64,000 nucleotides of DNA, from contig NZ_JANFDA010000004.1 in the NCBI RefSeq assembly GCF_040493455.1, positions 324,188 to 388,187 of the forward strand, written 5' to 3'. The translations under genes were made by a program, and so were the position numbers. Positions 27,489-34,602 of this stretch are shown piece by piece; the stretch's first letter is position 1, and the number at the start of each line of letters is the position of its first letter. Under the pieces are notes generated by a model. That model made no database searches, had not been told where the DNA came from, and saw only the letters and a program-made list of their open reading frames with translations. This DNA comes from Microcosmobacter sp040493455 (GTDB lineage Bacteria; Bacteroidota; Bacteroidia; Flavobacteriales; Flavobacteriaceae).

Positions 27489-28053
27489 AATCATAAGAAG
27501 AAGGAGCTACCACACGTTTTGAAATAAATTCACCTGATGCTGAAAACGTAAACTCTCCAAGAGCTCTGGAACTACCTGTTTTGGTTTCAGCAATAATCTC
27601 ATAATATATATTGGAAAAATGAGCATTTTCTAAAGCAATCTTCAATAATTCTGCTGCATTTTGTGAGATCGGCCTATACTGTTTTTGGATTTTTATAATT
27701 CTGCTTTTTTTGTGATTTTCCTTGAAGTAGTTTTTAATGTTACTAAAAGCTTCTTGGTCTAAGTCTCTCTGCTTCATCAGCACTTCAATATCTTCCAAAA
27801 TACCTTCAGTATTAAACTCAACACTAAAAAATTGCCTATTGTACTTAAACTTTGCCTCGTAACTTATTGTAGAACCATCTGTTTCTCTGAAGAGCTTTAG
27901 GCGTTTTACTGTTTTTGGTAGCGCCTCAATATGAATCAGTGCTTCCTTGGGAAAGTCTTCTTTGGATACGCGTTCTTCTATTTCGTTTTTCTCTTGGGCA
28001 AACGAAACAAACGCAGCACATAGAACTATTAAAATTGAAAATCTAAACTTCAT
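27475..28053 (-). CDS. secreted protein of unknown function
   Basis: The 192-residue product has a signal peptide (SFAQ cleavage near residue 20). Its domain is composed of repeated short beta-alpha units such as LKLFRETDGSTISYEAKFKY and FFSVEFNTEGILEDIEVLM, which recall PepSY-like folds, but I do not assign the family. Both ends overlap neighbours: 11 bases with tag upstream and about 14 bases with the DUF2490 gene downstream. That implies one tag - secreted protein - DUF2490 transcript. Confidence 0.75.
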   Translation of the reverse strand: MKFRFSILIVLCAAFVSFAQEKNEIEERVSKEDFPKEALIHIEALPKTVKRLKLFRETDGSTISYEAKFKYNRQFFSVEFNTEGILEDIEVLMKQRDLDQEAFSNIKNYFKENHKKSRIIKIQKQYRPISQNAAELLKIALENAHFSNIYYEIIAETKTGSSRALGEFTFSASGEFISKRVVAPSSYDYVLY

Positions 28054-28606
28054 TATATCTAAAACAATCTACCATGTGATCATTAACCATACCTGTCGCT
28101 TGCATGTGCGCATATACCACTGTAGTACCAACAAACTTGAAGCCTCTCTTTTTTAAATCTTTACTTATGGTGTCGCTCAAAGGCGTATTGGCTGGAACTT
28201 CGGACATAGTTTTAAAGGCATTCTTTATAGGCTTACCATCTACAAAACCCCATATATATTTACTGAAGCTTCCAAACTCTTCTTGTATTTTCATAAAGGC
28301 TTGAGCATTGGTTATTGTAGCATTGACTTTCAGCTTGTTTCTAATGATACCTGCATCTTGCAATAGGCTATCAATCTTTTTTTGATCGTATTTAGCAATC
28401 TTCTTATAATCAAACTTATCAAAAGCCTTTCTGAAATTCTCTCTCTTCTTCAAAACGGTGATCCAACTTAGTCCAGCTTGAAAAGTTTCAAGAATTAAAA
28501 ATTCAAATAATGTATCATCATCATAGACTGGGACGCCCCACTCTTCATCATGATAAGCTTCATATAATGTATCACCTTCACTCCAATGACATCTGTGCTT
28601 TTCCAT
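28043..28606 (-). CDS. tag: DNA-3-methyladenine glycosylase I
   Basis: Tag excises 3-methyladenine from alkylated DNA. The 187-residue product carries the family signature CHWSEGDTLYEAYHDEEWG at the N-terminus and LILETFQAGLSW with the catalytic Glu. The zinc site is complete, with Cys and His near the N-terminus and the DHMVDC motif near the C-terminus. The length matches E. coli Tag. It is probably cotranscribed with two envelope protein genes by virtue of overlap rather than function. Confidence 0.95.
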   Translation of the reverse strand: MEKHRCHWSEGDTLYEAYHDEEWGVPVYDDDTLFEFLILETFQAGLSWITVLKKRENFRKAFDKFDYKKIAKYDQKKIDSLLQDAGIIRNKLKVNATITNAQAFMKIQEEFGSFSKYIWGFVDGKPIKNAFKTMSEVPANTPLSDTISKDLKKRGFKFVGTTVVYAHMQATGMVNDHMVDCFRYNEV

Positions 28607-28646
28607 TTGTAAGTTTTTCAGAATTCAACTACTAATGTAAGAACTG

Positions 28647-28663
28647 TTACGCATTTTACGTAA
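28647..28663. promoter_or_regulatory. palindrome between tag and the thioredoxin-like gene
   Basis: TTACG and CGTAA form a perfect inverted repeat around seven bases in the 81-base divergent gap, which makes it a possible operator. GAATTC sequences flank it on both sides. No regulator is assigned. Confidence 0.3.
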
Positions 28664-28687
28664 TAGAATTCTTAATATTGAAGAAAA

Positions 28688-29296
28688 ATGGAAATGATTC
28701 TAGATAAAACTATCGAAACTGCTTTAGAAAGCAGTATTACATACAACGATTACAGAGCTTTGGTTGCAGACCAGGTTGAACATAAACAAACTAGTGGTGA
28801 CAATCAGTCTGAAGCTTTGATCAACTATACCATGTTAAACGACAGGCGTATGAAACGTTGGGATAAAACAGTAAAGGTTGACCCTGAAAGCGTGGAAACT
28901 ATTCAGTCCTTTTCTGGTGACACTACATGGTTGGTGATTTCGGAAAGCTGGTGTGGTGATGCAGCACATCTTCTGCCTGTAATGCATAAATTTTCTGAGC
29001 TAAATCCTAACATTAAACTACGTATTGTGTTTAGGGATGAGCATTTAGAATTAATGGATCAATACCTTACTAATGGAGGTAGATCTATTCCTAAACTTAT
29101 TATGATAAACAATGCCACTGGTGATGTTGTAAACACTTATGGTCCAAGACCTTCTGTTGCTACTGAAATGGTTAACGCGTATAAGGCTGAGCATGGTCAA
29201 CTAACTCCAGAATTCAAAGAAGATTTGCAACGTTGGTACAACAAAGACAAAGGACAAACGGCTATTAAGGACCTTAAGGGTATACTCGGAATCTAA
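28688..29296 (+). CDS. thioredoxin-fold protein with WCGDAAH active site
   Basis: The 202-residue product is cytoplasmic (no signal). It has a helical N-terminal region and a thioredoxin-fold domain from about residue 75, with an LVISESWCGDAAH segment at the active-site position and a cis-Pro in RSIPKL. The usual CxxC is replaced by C-x-D-x-x-H, as in the Thioredoxin_9 group, so ordinary disulfide exchange is doubtful. The gene diverges from tag, and its last four bases overlap the convergent TonB-like gene. Confidence 0.85.
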   Translation: MEMILDKTIETALESSITYNDYRALVADQVEHKQTSGDNQSEALINYTMLNDRRMKRWDKTVKVDPESVETIQSFSGDTTWLVISESWCGDAAHLLPVMHKFSELNPNIKLRIVFRDEHLELMDQYLTNGGRSIPKLIMINNATGDVVNTYGPRPSVATEMVNAYKAEHGQLTPEFKEDLQRWYNKDKGQTAIKDLKGILGI

Positions 29297-30030
29297 TTTT
29301 TCCCTTTAAAGTAAAAAGTAATTGAACCTAATTGCGACGTGTTACTTGAAGTGTCGAATGTAACTGCTTTGGCATACTCTAGTGCATGTTCAATGAGACA
29401 TTCGTTTGTAGATGTAGACGTCGTGTTGACATAAGCATCGGTTACAGCACCTTGAGCATTAACAGTGATATTAATGACCATTTTACCACTGATTTCACAA
29501 AGGTATCTTGGCGTATTGTACTCTAACAGTGTTCTTCCTTTGAGTGAATAGGTTAATGTGCTGTTAGCATTTACACCTTTTTTGGAAGCATCTCTGGTAT
29601 GCATTGCCAACTTATCATTTATCTTTTTGAATGAAGACTTATCAATGTCTTTAATGGCATAGTTTCCTTGTGAAGAACTGACTCTAGAGTTTTCGGTCAA
29701 CACGTCTTGATCTTCATTCTGAAGCTGCTCCTCTTCAATAGATTTCATGGTCTTTTCAAAATCATTAGAATTCATTGATTTGAAATTCTTCATTAAATCT
29801 TTAAACTCCTGATCTTCATTTAAGGCTGAATTGGTTTGCGGAAGTTTGGAAGCCAATTCTTCCAACAATCGCTTTTCTTTTTCTTCTTCGGTTTCTGGTG
29901 TTAATTCATAGAAGCTTTCTGCAATGCGTTCATCTTGTTTTTTAATATGAACAGCAAACATAGCCATAACCATAGTCCCCGTTAGAAGAACAGTTATTAG
30001 TAGCGCCTTATGACTATCTGATAGATTCAA
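29293..30030 (-). CDS. TonB-like energy transducer candidate
   Basis: The 245-residue product has one N-terminal membrane helix (about 9-27), a long Glu/Lys/Asn-rich region likely to be coiled or extended across the periplasm, and a compact C-terminal domain. That domain has the segment GKMVINITVNAQGAVTDAYV, the beta-hairpin typical of TonB C-terminal domains. The Pro-rich spacer of classical TonB is absent. No exbB or exbD lies nearby, so the partner motor is encoded elsewhere if this is a true TonB. Confidence 0.7.
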   Translation of the reverse strand: MNLSDSHKALLITVLLTGTMVMAMFAVHIKKQDERIAESFYELTPETEEEKEKRLLEELASKLPQTNSALNEDQEFKDLMKNFKSMNSNDFEKTMKSIEEEQLQNEDQDVLTENSRVSSSQGNYAIKDIDKSSFKKINDKLAMHTRDASKKGVNANSTLTYSLKGRTLLEYNTPRYLCEISGKMVINITVNAQGAVTDAYVNTTSTSTNECLIEHALEYAKAVTFDTSSNTSQLGSITFYFKGKN

Positions 30031-30148
30031 GTGCTTTGTTTTAGGTAAATATATACGTTATATCTCAAAAAATAGTTGATATGCTTCAAAAACAGACACT
30101 TCTATAGAAATGCTTGTTTTTCAAATTCATAAAATAATTGAGCAAAAA

Positions 30149-30835
30149 TCAGCCCAAACTTTCTACAAATTCTTCCGGAGAGATAGCGTCTTCAACCTTA
30201 AAATCACCTATTCGTGTTCTTCGTAATGCGGAAAGATGAGCTCCAGAGTCGAGCGCTTTACCAAAATCGTGAGCTAGAGACCGAATATAGGTGCCTTTAC
30301 TGCAAACCACTCTAAAGTCTACGTTTTTGCCTTCGATCTTAGTGATTTCAAACTCTGAAATAGTTACCTGTCGTGGTTTTATCTCAACATCCTGACCAGC
30401 TCTGGCAAATTGGTATAATCGCTTGCCATCTTTTTTAACTGCTGAAAATACTGGAGGATATTGTTCTATATTACCAATAAATGTCGAAGTTGTTGCTTTG
30501 ATGCGTTCTTCGGTAATATGTTCAGTAGGAAATGTAGCGTTGATTTCAGTTTCAAGATCATACGATGGTGTAGTACTACCTAAAACTATGGTTCCAGTAT
30601 ACTCCTTTTCTTGTCCTTGAAAAGTATTAATCTGTTTTGTCATTTTGCCTGTACAAATGACTAATAGACCTGTTGCCAAAGGGTCTAACGTCCCTGCATG
30701 GCCTACTTTTATTTTTTTAATGTTGAAATTTTTACGGATAGCCCAACGTAGTTTATTTACTACCTGAAAAGAAGTCCACTCAAGAGGTTTATCAATCAGC
30801 AAAACTTGCCCTGATGTAAAATACAATGCGTCCAT
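30149..30835 (-). CDS. truB: tRNA pseudouridine(55) synthase
   Basis: TruB converts U55 of the T-loop of tRNAs to pseudouridine. The ATG at 30835 gives 228 residues; a longer upstream extension lies inside uppP and is rejected. The catalytic aspartate is D51 in GHAGTLDPLATG, and VCSKGTYIRSLAHD is the second family motif. It starts two bases after the uppP stop and is the last gene of the ftsX block. Confidence 0.96.
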   Translation of the reverse strand: MDALYFTSGQVLLIDKPLEWTSFQVVNKLRWAIRKNFNIKKIKVGHAGTLDPLATGLLVICTGKMTKQINTFQGQEKEYTGTIVLGSTTPSYDLETEINATFPTEHITEERIKATTSTFIGNIEQYPPVFSAVKKDGKRLYQFARAGQDVEIKPRQVTISEFEITKIEGKNVDFRVVCSKGTYIRSLAHDFGKALDSGAHLSALRRTRIGDFKVEDAISPEEFVESLG

Positions 30836-30837
30836 AA

Positions 30838-31632
30838 TTACGAAGCTGATGCCATTCCTATGGCAATTAAACCTACAATGACACAATACACGGAGAAGTA
30901 AACCAGCTTACTTTGCTTTACCAGTTTTATCATCCAGGTGCAGGCCAATAACCCAGAAATGAATGCTGCAACGAATCCTATAGATAATGTTGAAATATTA
31001 GAGCTTTCGTAACTCAATTCTCCAGTAACAATATCCTTAGCAATCTTACCAAAAATCAATGGCACTACCATCAAAAATGAAAAGCGCGCAGCTTTTGTCT
31101 TATCATTCCCTAATAATACCGAAGTAGATATCGTGGCTCCAGATCTCGATATGCCTGGAAGCATAGCAATGGCTTGGGCAAATCCTATAACTATTGCATT
31201 TTTGAAGGATACATTCTTCGTGGTATCTTTTGCTTTATCTGCTAAATAGAGTAACAACGCTGTTAGGATAAGCATAAAACCTACCATTTTTATATTTCCA
31301 CCGAAAAGTTCTGCTAATTCACTCTCGTAGGTGTAACCTATCAATGCAGCTGGTATCATGGATAATGCAATCTTGGCAGCAAACTGCATGTCTTCATTCC
31401 ATTGAAATTTCAAAACGCCTTTTAGAATGTTCCAGATGTCCTTTCTAAAAACGACAATGGTACTCAATGCGGTTGCAAAGTGTAATATAACCGTAAACAA
31501 CAAGCTTTCTTTTGGCATGGATTCATCACCAAGTATAGCCTTACCCAACTCTAAATGACCACTAGAAGATACTGGTAAAAACTCTGTTAAACCTTGAATG
31601 ATTCCTAAGACAATTGCATCAATAATTTCCAT
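30838..31632 (-). CDS. uppP: undecaprenyl-diphosphatase
   Basis: UppP (BacA) recycles undecaprenyl diphosphate to the monophosphate carrier used in peptidoglycan and O-antigen assembly. The 264-residue product has about eight membrane helices with the family motifs GLTEFLPVSSSGHLEL near residue 14 and PGISRSGATIS near 155. A -7 box lies just before its start, so it can be expressed with truB independently of the upstream genes. Confidence 0.96.
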   Translation of the reverse strand: MEIIDAIVLGIIQGLTEFLPVSSSGHLELGKAILGDESMPKESLLFTVILHFATALSTIVVFRKDIWNILKGVLKFQWNEDMQFAAKIALSMIPAALIGYTYESELAELFGGNIKMVGFMLILTALLLYLADKAKDTTKNVSFKNAIVIGFAQAIAMLPGISRSGATISTSVLLGNDKTKAARFSFLMVVPLIFGKIAKDIVTGELSYESSNISTLSIGFVAAFISGLLACTWMIKLVKQSKLVYFSVYCVIVGLIAIGMASAS

Positions 31633-31637
31633 GGCGT

Positions 31638-31645
31638 CAAAGGTA
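31638..31645 (-). promoter_or_regulatory. -7 box close to the uppP start
   Basis: On the reverse strand TACCTTTG ends five bases before the uppP ATG, between uppP and the RDD gene. Use of it would give a nearly leaderless mRNA. Confidence 0.4.
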
Positions 31646-31656
31646 TCAAAAACTGA

Positions 31657-32262
31657 TTAAGATTCTATTCTAAGCGTTTCTTTTTGGATAAAAACCGTAA
31701 GTGTTTTGGACATTACATCGAAGAATGTTTGTTTGTTTACATTATCAACTGCATTAATAGCACTCATAAAAATAATTAACAACCAAACTATGCTATATAT
31801 AAAATAAAAACAGGCTATGATAATAAAGGTTATTATCACTTGAAATAACCCAATTGCGTTGTCTATTATTACTTCAGCCATATTACCTCCCTTAGTCTCA
31901 TTAAAGTCGAACAACTGATCATGGAATAGTAGCATAACCAAATGAGGAATAACAAAATACAAGACCAAATAACCATTTCTTGTAACACTTTGTTTGAATG
32001 TTATTGATGTATACTCTTGAGAAACTACTTTCATACTCATTATCCTCTTCCCTATTGTATGACCATATTTCCATTCTCCCAACATCTTATACGCTGGAAA
32101 AATTAAAGAAATAATCAAGGAAATTTTCAGAGTTCTAGGTGAGGTAAAAAAGTAATCTTCACCCATAAAAATAAAGGAAACAACACCAGAAAATATATAA
32201 CCTACAAAAAAGTAATCTAGTAAAAAAGCTAGAATTCGCTTTCTAAAACTAGCTATATGCAT
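31657..32262 (-). CDS. RDD family membrane protein
   Basis: The 201-residue product has four or five hydrophobic helices. The N-terminal RKRILAFLLDYFFVGYI and KYGHTIGKRIMSMKVV segments match the RDD pattern (Arg then Asp-Asp or Asp-Tyr in the first helix, and a Gly-rich motif after the second). RDD proteins are small inner membrane proteins, some linked to ion transport or osmotic stress. Its start overlaps the DUF3098 stop by one base. In many relatives DUF3098 is directly followed by uppP, so this gene appears to be an addition (inference from memory). Confidence 0.82.
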   Translation of the reverse strand: MHIASFRKRILAFLLDYFFVGYIFSGVVSFIFMGEDYFFTSPRTLKISLIISLIFPAYKMLGEWKYGHTIGKRIMSMKVVSQEYTSITFKQSVTRNGYLVLYFVIPHLVMLLFHDQLFDFNETKGGNMAEVIIDNAIGLFQVIITFIIIACFYFIYSIVWLLIIFMSAINAVDNVNKQTFFDVMSKTLTVFIQKETLRIES

Positions 32263-32519
32263 TATTTGTCTTTATTCGGATTTAATAAGATGGCATAGAC
32301 CTGAATTCCAAAGCCTATCAACACTAAAGTCGGAGCTAACCGAATACGTCTCCAACTAAACACATCATCGTTCCAAACATTAGGATCATCACTTCCTCCT
32401 CCTGCCATGAGTATAAATCCAATCGCAATACATGCTAACCCAATGAACATCCACTTGTAGTTTTTCTTTCCGAAAATGAATTCGTTTTTAGATGCTTCTT
32501 TACGTTTTTTTTCGCCCAT
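32262..32519 (-). CDS. DUF3098 family small membrane protein
   Basis: The 85-residue product has a basic N-terminus and two membrane helices, with a conserved FGKKNYKWMFIGL start of the first helix and an RIRLAPTLVLIGF start of the second. Between them is the GGGSDDPNVWNDDVFS loop. DUF3098 is a Bacteroidota family commonly found next to ftsX and uppP, and a role in envelope biogenesis is suspected only from that context. Confidence 0.88.
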   Translation of the reverse strand: MGEKKRKEASKNEFIFGKKNYKWMFIGLACIAIGFILMAGGGSDDPNVWNDDVFSWRRIRLAPTLVLIGFGIQVYAILLNPNKDK

Positions 32520-32531
32520 GTTTAGTCTTAA

Positions 32532-32885
32532 TTACCTGAACTCAGTGTAAATAATCTCATCACCTAGAGCTAATTGTGAGATATGCTCCGAAGTAATACC
32601 ACCAAGTACTTTAGCCAGGTGCAAAGTAACGGTTTTATTTAAAACTTTTGTCTTAAGGGAATCTAAATTTAATCCTTGCTCCAATCCTCTGTTGATATAA
32701 TAGAAGTCGCTACCAGCATCATGAAACACAATATCCTTCACACCACCTTCTGTGATATTGGTAACTTTTATGGTCATTACGACACATTCTTCGGGTTTAG
32801 GATTTTGGATAATACAGGATTTAAATGCAAAAAGCGCAACAATAGCAAAAGCTAAAAGACAAAAGAGAAGTACTAATCGTTTCAT
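32532..32885 (-). CDS. small membrane-anchored protein of unknown function
   Basis: The 117-residue product has one hydrophobic N-terminal helix (about 4-22) followed by SCIIQNPKPEEC. The Cys after FKS could be a poor lipobox. The remainder is a small beta-rich domain (VVMTIKVTNITEGG, DIVFHDAGSDFYYINRG). No family is recognised. It lies between ftsX and DUF3098 in the same orientation, with an 86-base gap to ftsX, and probably belongs to the same transcript. Confidence 0.7.
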   Translation of the reverse strand: MKRLVLLFCLLAFAIVALFAFKSCIIQNPKPEECVVMTIKVTNITEGGVKDIVFHDAGSDFYYINRGLEQGLNLDSLKTKVLNKTVTLHLAKVLGGITSEHISQLALGDEIIYTEFR

Positions 32886-32971
32886 TGGTTGGTGGTTTTC
32901 TTTTGAACGTAACTTTTCAAGAATTATTATGCTAGGGTACTAACCACCAACACCTAACGTCCATAATCCAA

Positions 32972-33850
32972 CTAATAATACAACTGATCTGTCTTCAGGT
33001 TTAAGAAGCGCTGAGTGGCTATGAAAGTACTAAACCACGTGATGACGATTCCGAGTAAAAAGATACCAACAAACAACAATCCAATCATCACTGGCTGCCT
33101 AAGAAGTTCTAATTCGGGGAATGTTTGGTTCAGATAATACAACACTACAGCCATTCCAATCAAAGCTACAATAGCACCGATGACACCAAGTTGCACACTC
33201 TTCCATACAAATGGTTTTCTAATAAATCGTTTTGTGGCACCAACCATTTGCATGGTTTTAATAATGAAGCGTTTAGAATACACTGCCAATCGTATAGAAC
33301 TATTGATAAGTAACACCGCAATTAAAGTGAATATGGCACTGATTAATAATACCCAAAATGTGATCTTCTTTACGTTATTGTTCATAATCTCAACAAGGTC
33401 ATTGTCATATCGTATTTCTTCAATAAACGCCTTCCCAGATAGATCATCAGTAATATTGGCTAACGAATCTGTAGTTACATACGCTGCTTTCAAATAAACA
33501 TCAATAGAGTTCTTCAAAGGATTATATCCAACAAAATCCATAAAGTCCTCGCCAGTTTCAGCTTTCATGATTTCGGCAGCCTCTTCTTTAGAAACATAGG
33601 TCGTTGTTTTGGTATAATCTGCCATGGCCAAGCTCTTCTTCAATTGATTTACCTCAACATCTTTAGCAGAATCCTGAAGATAAATGGTCATAACCACCTG
33701 CTCCTTAAAGTGATCTGCAACCTTCTTAGCATTCAATACCAACATACCAAGACAACCCAATAAGAATAACACCAAAGCTATACTTACGACAACCGAAAAA
33801 TAAGATGAAATTAACTTTCGTTTTTGATACCTATCAAATGATGAACTCAT
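32972..33850 (-). CDS. ftsX: cell division protein FtsX, permease of an ABC-type complex
   Basis: FtsX with FtsE activates peptidoglycan hydrolases at the division site. The ATG at 33850 gives 292 residues; the longer frame would add 36 residues of low-complexity sequence. There are four membrane helices (about 22-43, 170-190, 220-242 and 262-284) with a large extracytoplasmic loop after the first, as in the family. MVGATKRFIRKPF is the conserved cytoplasmic motif. ftsE is not in the window, which is common in Bacteroidota where the two genes are separated. Confidence 0.92.
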   Translation of the reverse strand: MSSSFDRYQKRKLISSYFSVVVSIALVLFLLGCLGMLVLNAKKVADHFKEQVVMTIYLQDSAKDVEVNQLKKSLAMADYTKTTTYVSKEEAAEIMKAETGEDFMDFVGYNPLKNSIDVYLKAAYVTTDSLANITDDLSGKAFIEEIRYDNDLVEIMNNNVKKITFWVLLISAIFTLIAVLLINSSIRLAVYSKRFIIKTMQMVGATKRFIRKPFVWKSVQLGVIGAIVALIGMAVVLYYLNQTFPELELLRQPVMIGLLFVGIFLLGIVITWFSTFIATQRFLNLKTDQLYY

Positions 33851-33880
33851 AAATCGCGGATATTGCGTAAAAATAAAAAA

Positions 33881-33888
33881 CAAATCTA
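33881..33888 (-). promoter_or_regulatory. possible -7 box of the ftsX block
   Basis: On the reverse strand TAGATTTG is an exact TAnnTTTG match 30 bases upstream of the ftsX ATG. The -33 element is weak. Confidence 0.45.
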
Positions 33889-33966
33889 ATTGCGTAAGGA
33901 ATACAACGCTTAAACTTTCAACATTGTTATAATAGATGTAAATTAGTCTGCATAACACATATTATT

Positions 33967-34431
33967 TTGAATACGATAAGCTTTAGAAAGGCAACCAAAA
34001 GTGATTTACCAAGTATCATAGAGATGCTTGCAGACGATGCTCTTGGAAGCACCAGAGAAGACTTTCGGATTCCGCTTCCTGAAGCCTATCAAATAGCTTT
34101 TGAAAACATTATCGGTGACAATAATCAAGAACTAATCGTTGTAGAAACCGAAGATTCTAAAATAATAGGCACCTTACAACTCACCTTTATCCAATACTTA
34201 ACCTATCGTGGCGGGATTAGAAGTCAAATTGAAGCCGTAAGAATTAAAAAAGAATTCAGAGGTAAAGGCATAGGAAAACAGATGTTTCAATTTGCTATAG
34301 AACGTGCTAAAGAACGTGGTGCGCATTTACTACAACTTACCACAGACAAAAGAAGACCTGAAGCCATACAATTTTATGAAGATTTGGGCTTTACAGCATC
34401 ACACGAAGGGATGAAAATTCATTTCAAATAA
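33967..34431 (+). CDS. GNAT family N-acetyltransferase
   Basis: The 154-residue product is a single GNAT domain. The acetyl-CoA loop is FRGKGIGKQM near residue 98, preceded by the beta-strand SQIEAVRIKKEF and followed by the helix FAIERAKERGAHLLQLTTDK. The start is TTG. The substrate cannot be inferred. The gene diverges from ftsX and is followed by the leuS promoter region. Confidence 0.88.
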   Translation: MNTISFRKATKSDLPSIIEMLADDALGSTREDFRIPLPEAYQIAFENIIGDNNQELIVVETEDSKIIGTLQLTFIQYLTYRGGIRSQIEAVRIKKEFRGKGIGKQMFQFAIERAKERGAHLLQLTTDKRRPEAIQFYEDLGFTASHEGMKIHFK

Positions 34432-34484
34432 TTATTCATTGCATTTTAGTCTCCTATACACTTTTCAATCTACTTGATTAACTG

Positions 34485-34492
34485 TAAATTTG
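34485..34492 (+). promoter_or_regulatory. -7 box upstream of leuS
   Basis: TAAATTTG followed by C is an exact consensus match 110 bases before the leuS ATG. The long leader contains TTAGG-type short repeats (34508-34533) but no T-box or other riboswitch that I recognise. Confidence 0.45.
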
Positions 34493-34602
34493 CGGCTTAA
34501 AAAGTTGTTAGGCTTTAGTCATTAGGTGTTAGGACAACATGAAAAAATGACTACAACAATTAAAGTATAAGCCAATAGACAACTACTTTGGCAGGCAATG
34601 TT

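Noticed and set aside
34493..34602. T-box or other riboswitch in the leuS leader
   Set aside because: The leader is about 110 bases, lacks the T-box consensus and a terminator/antiterminator pair, and T-box control of leuS is not expected in this phylum.
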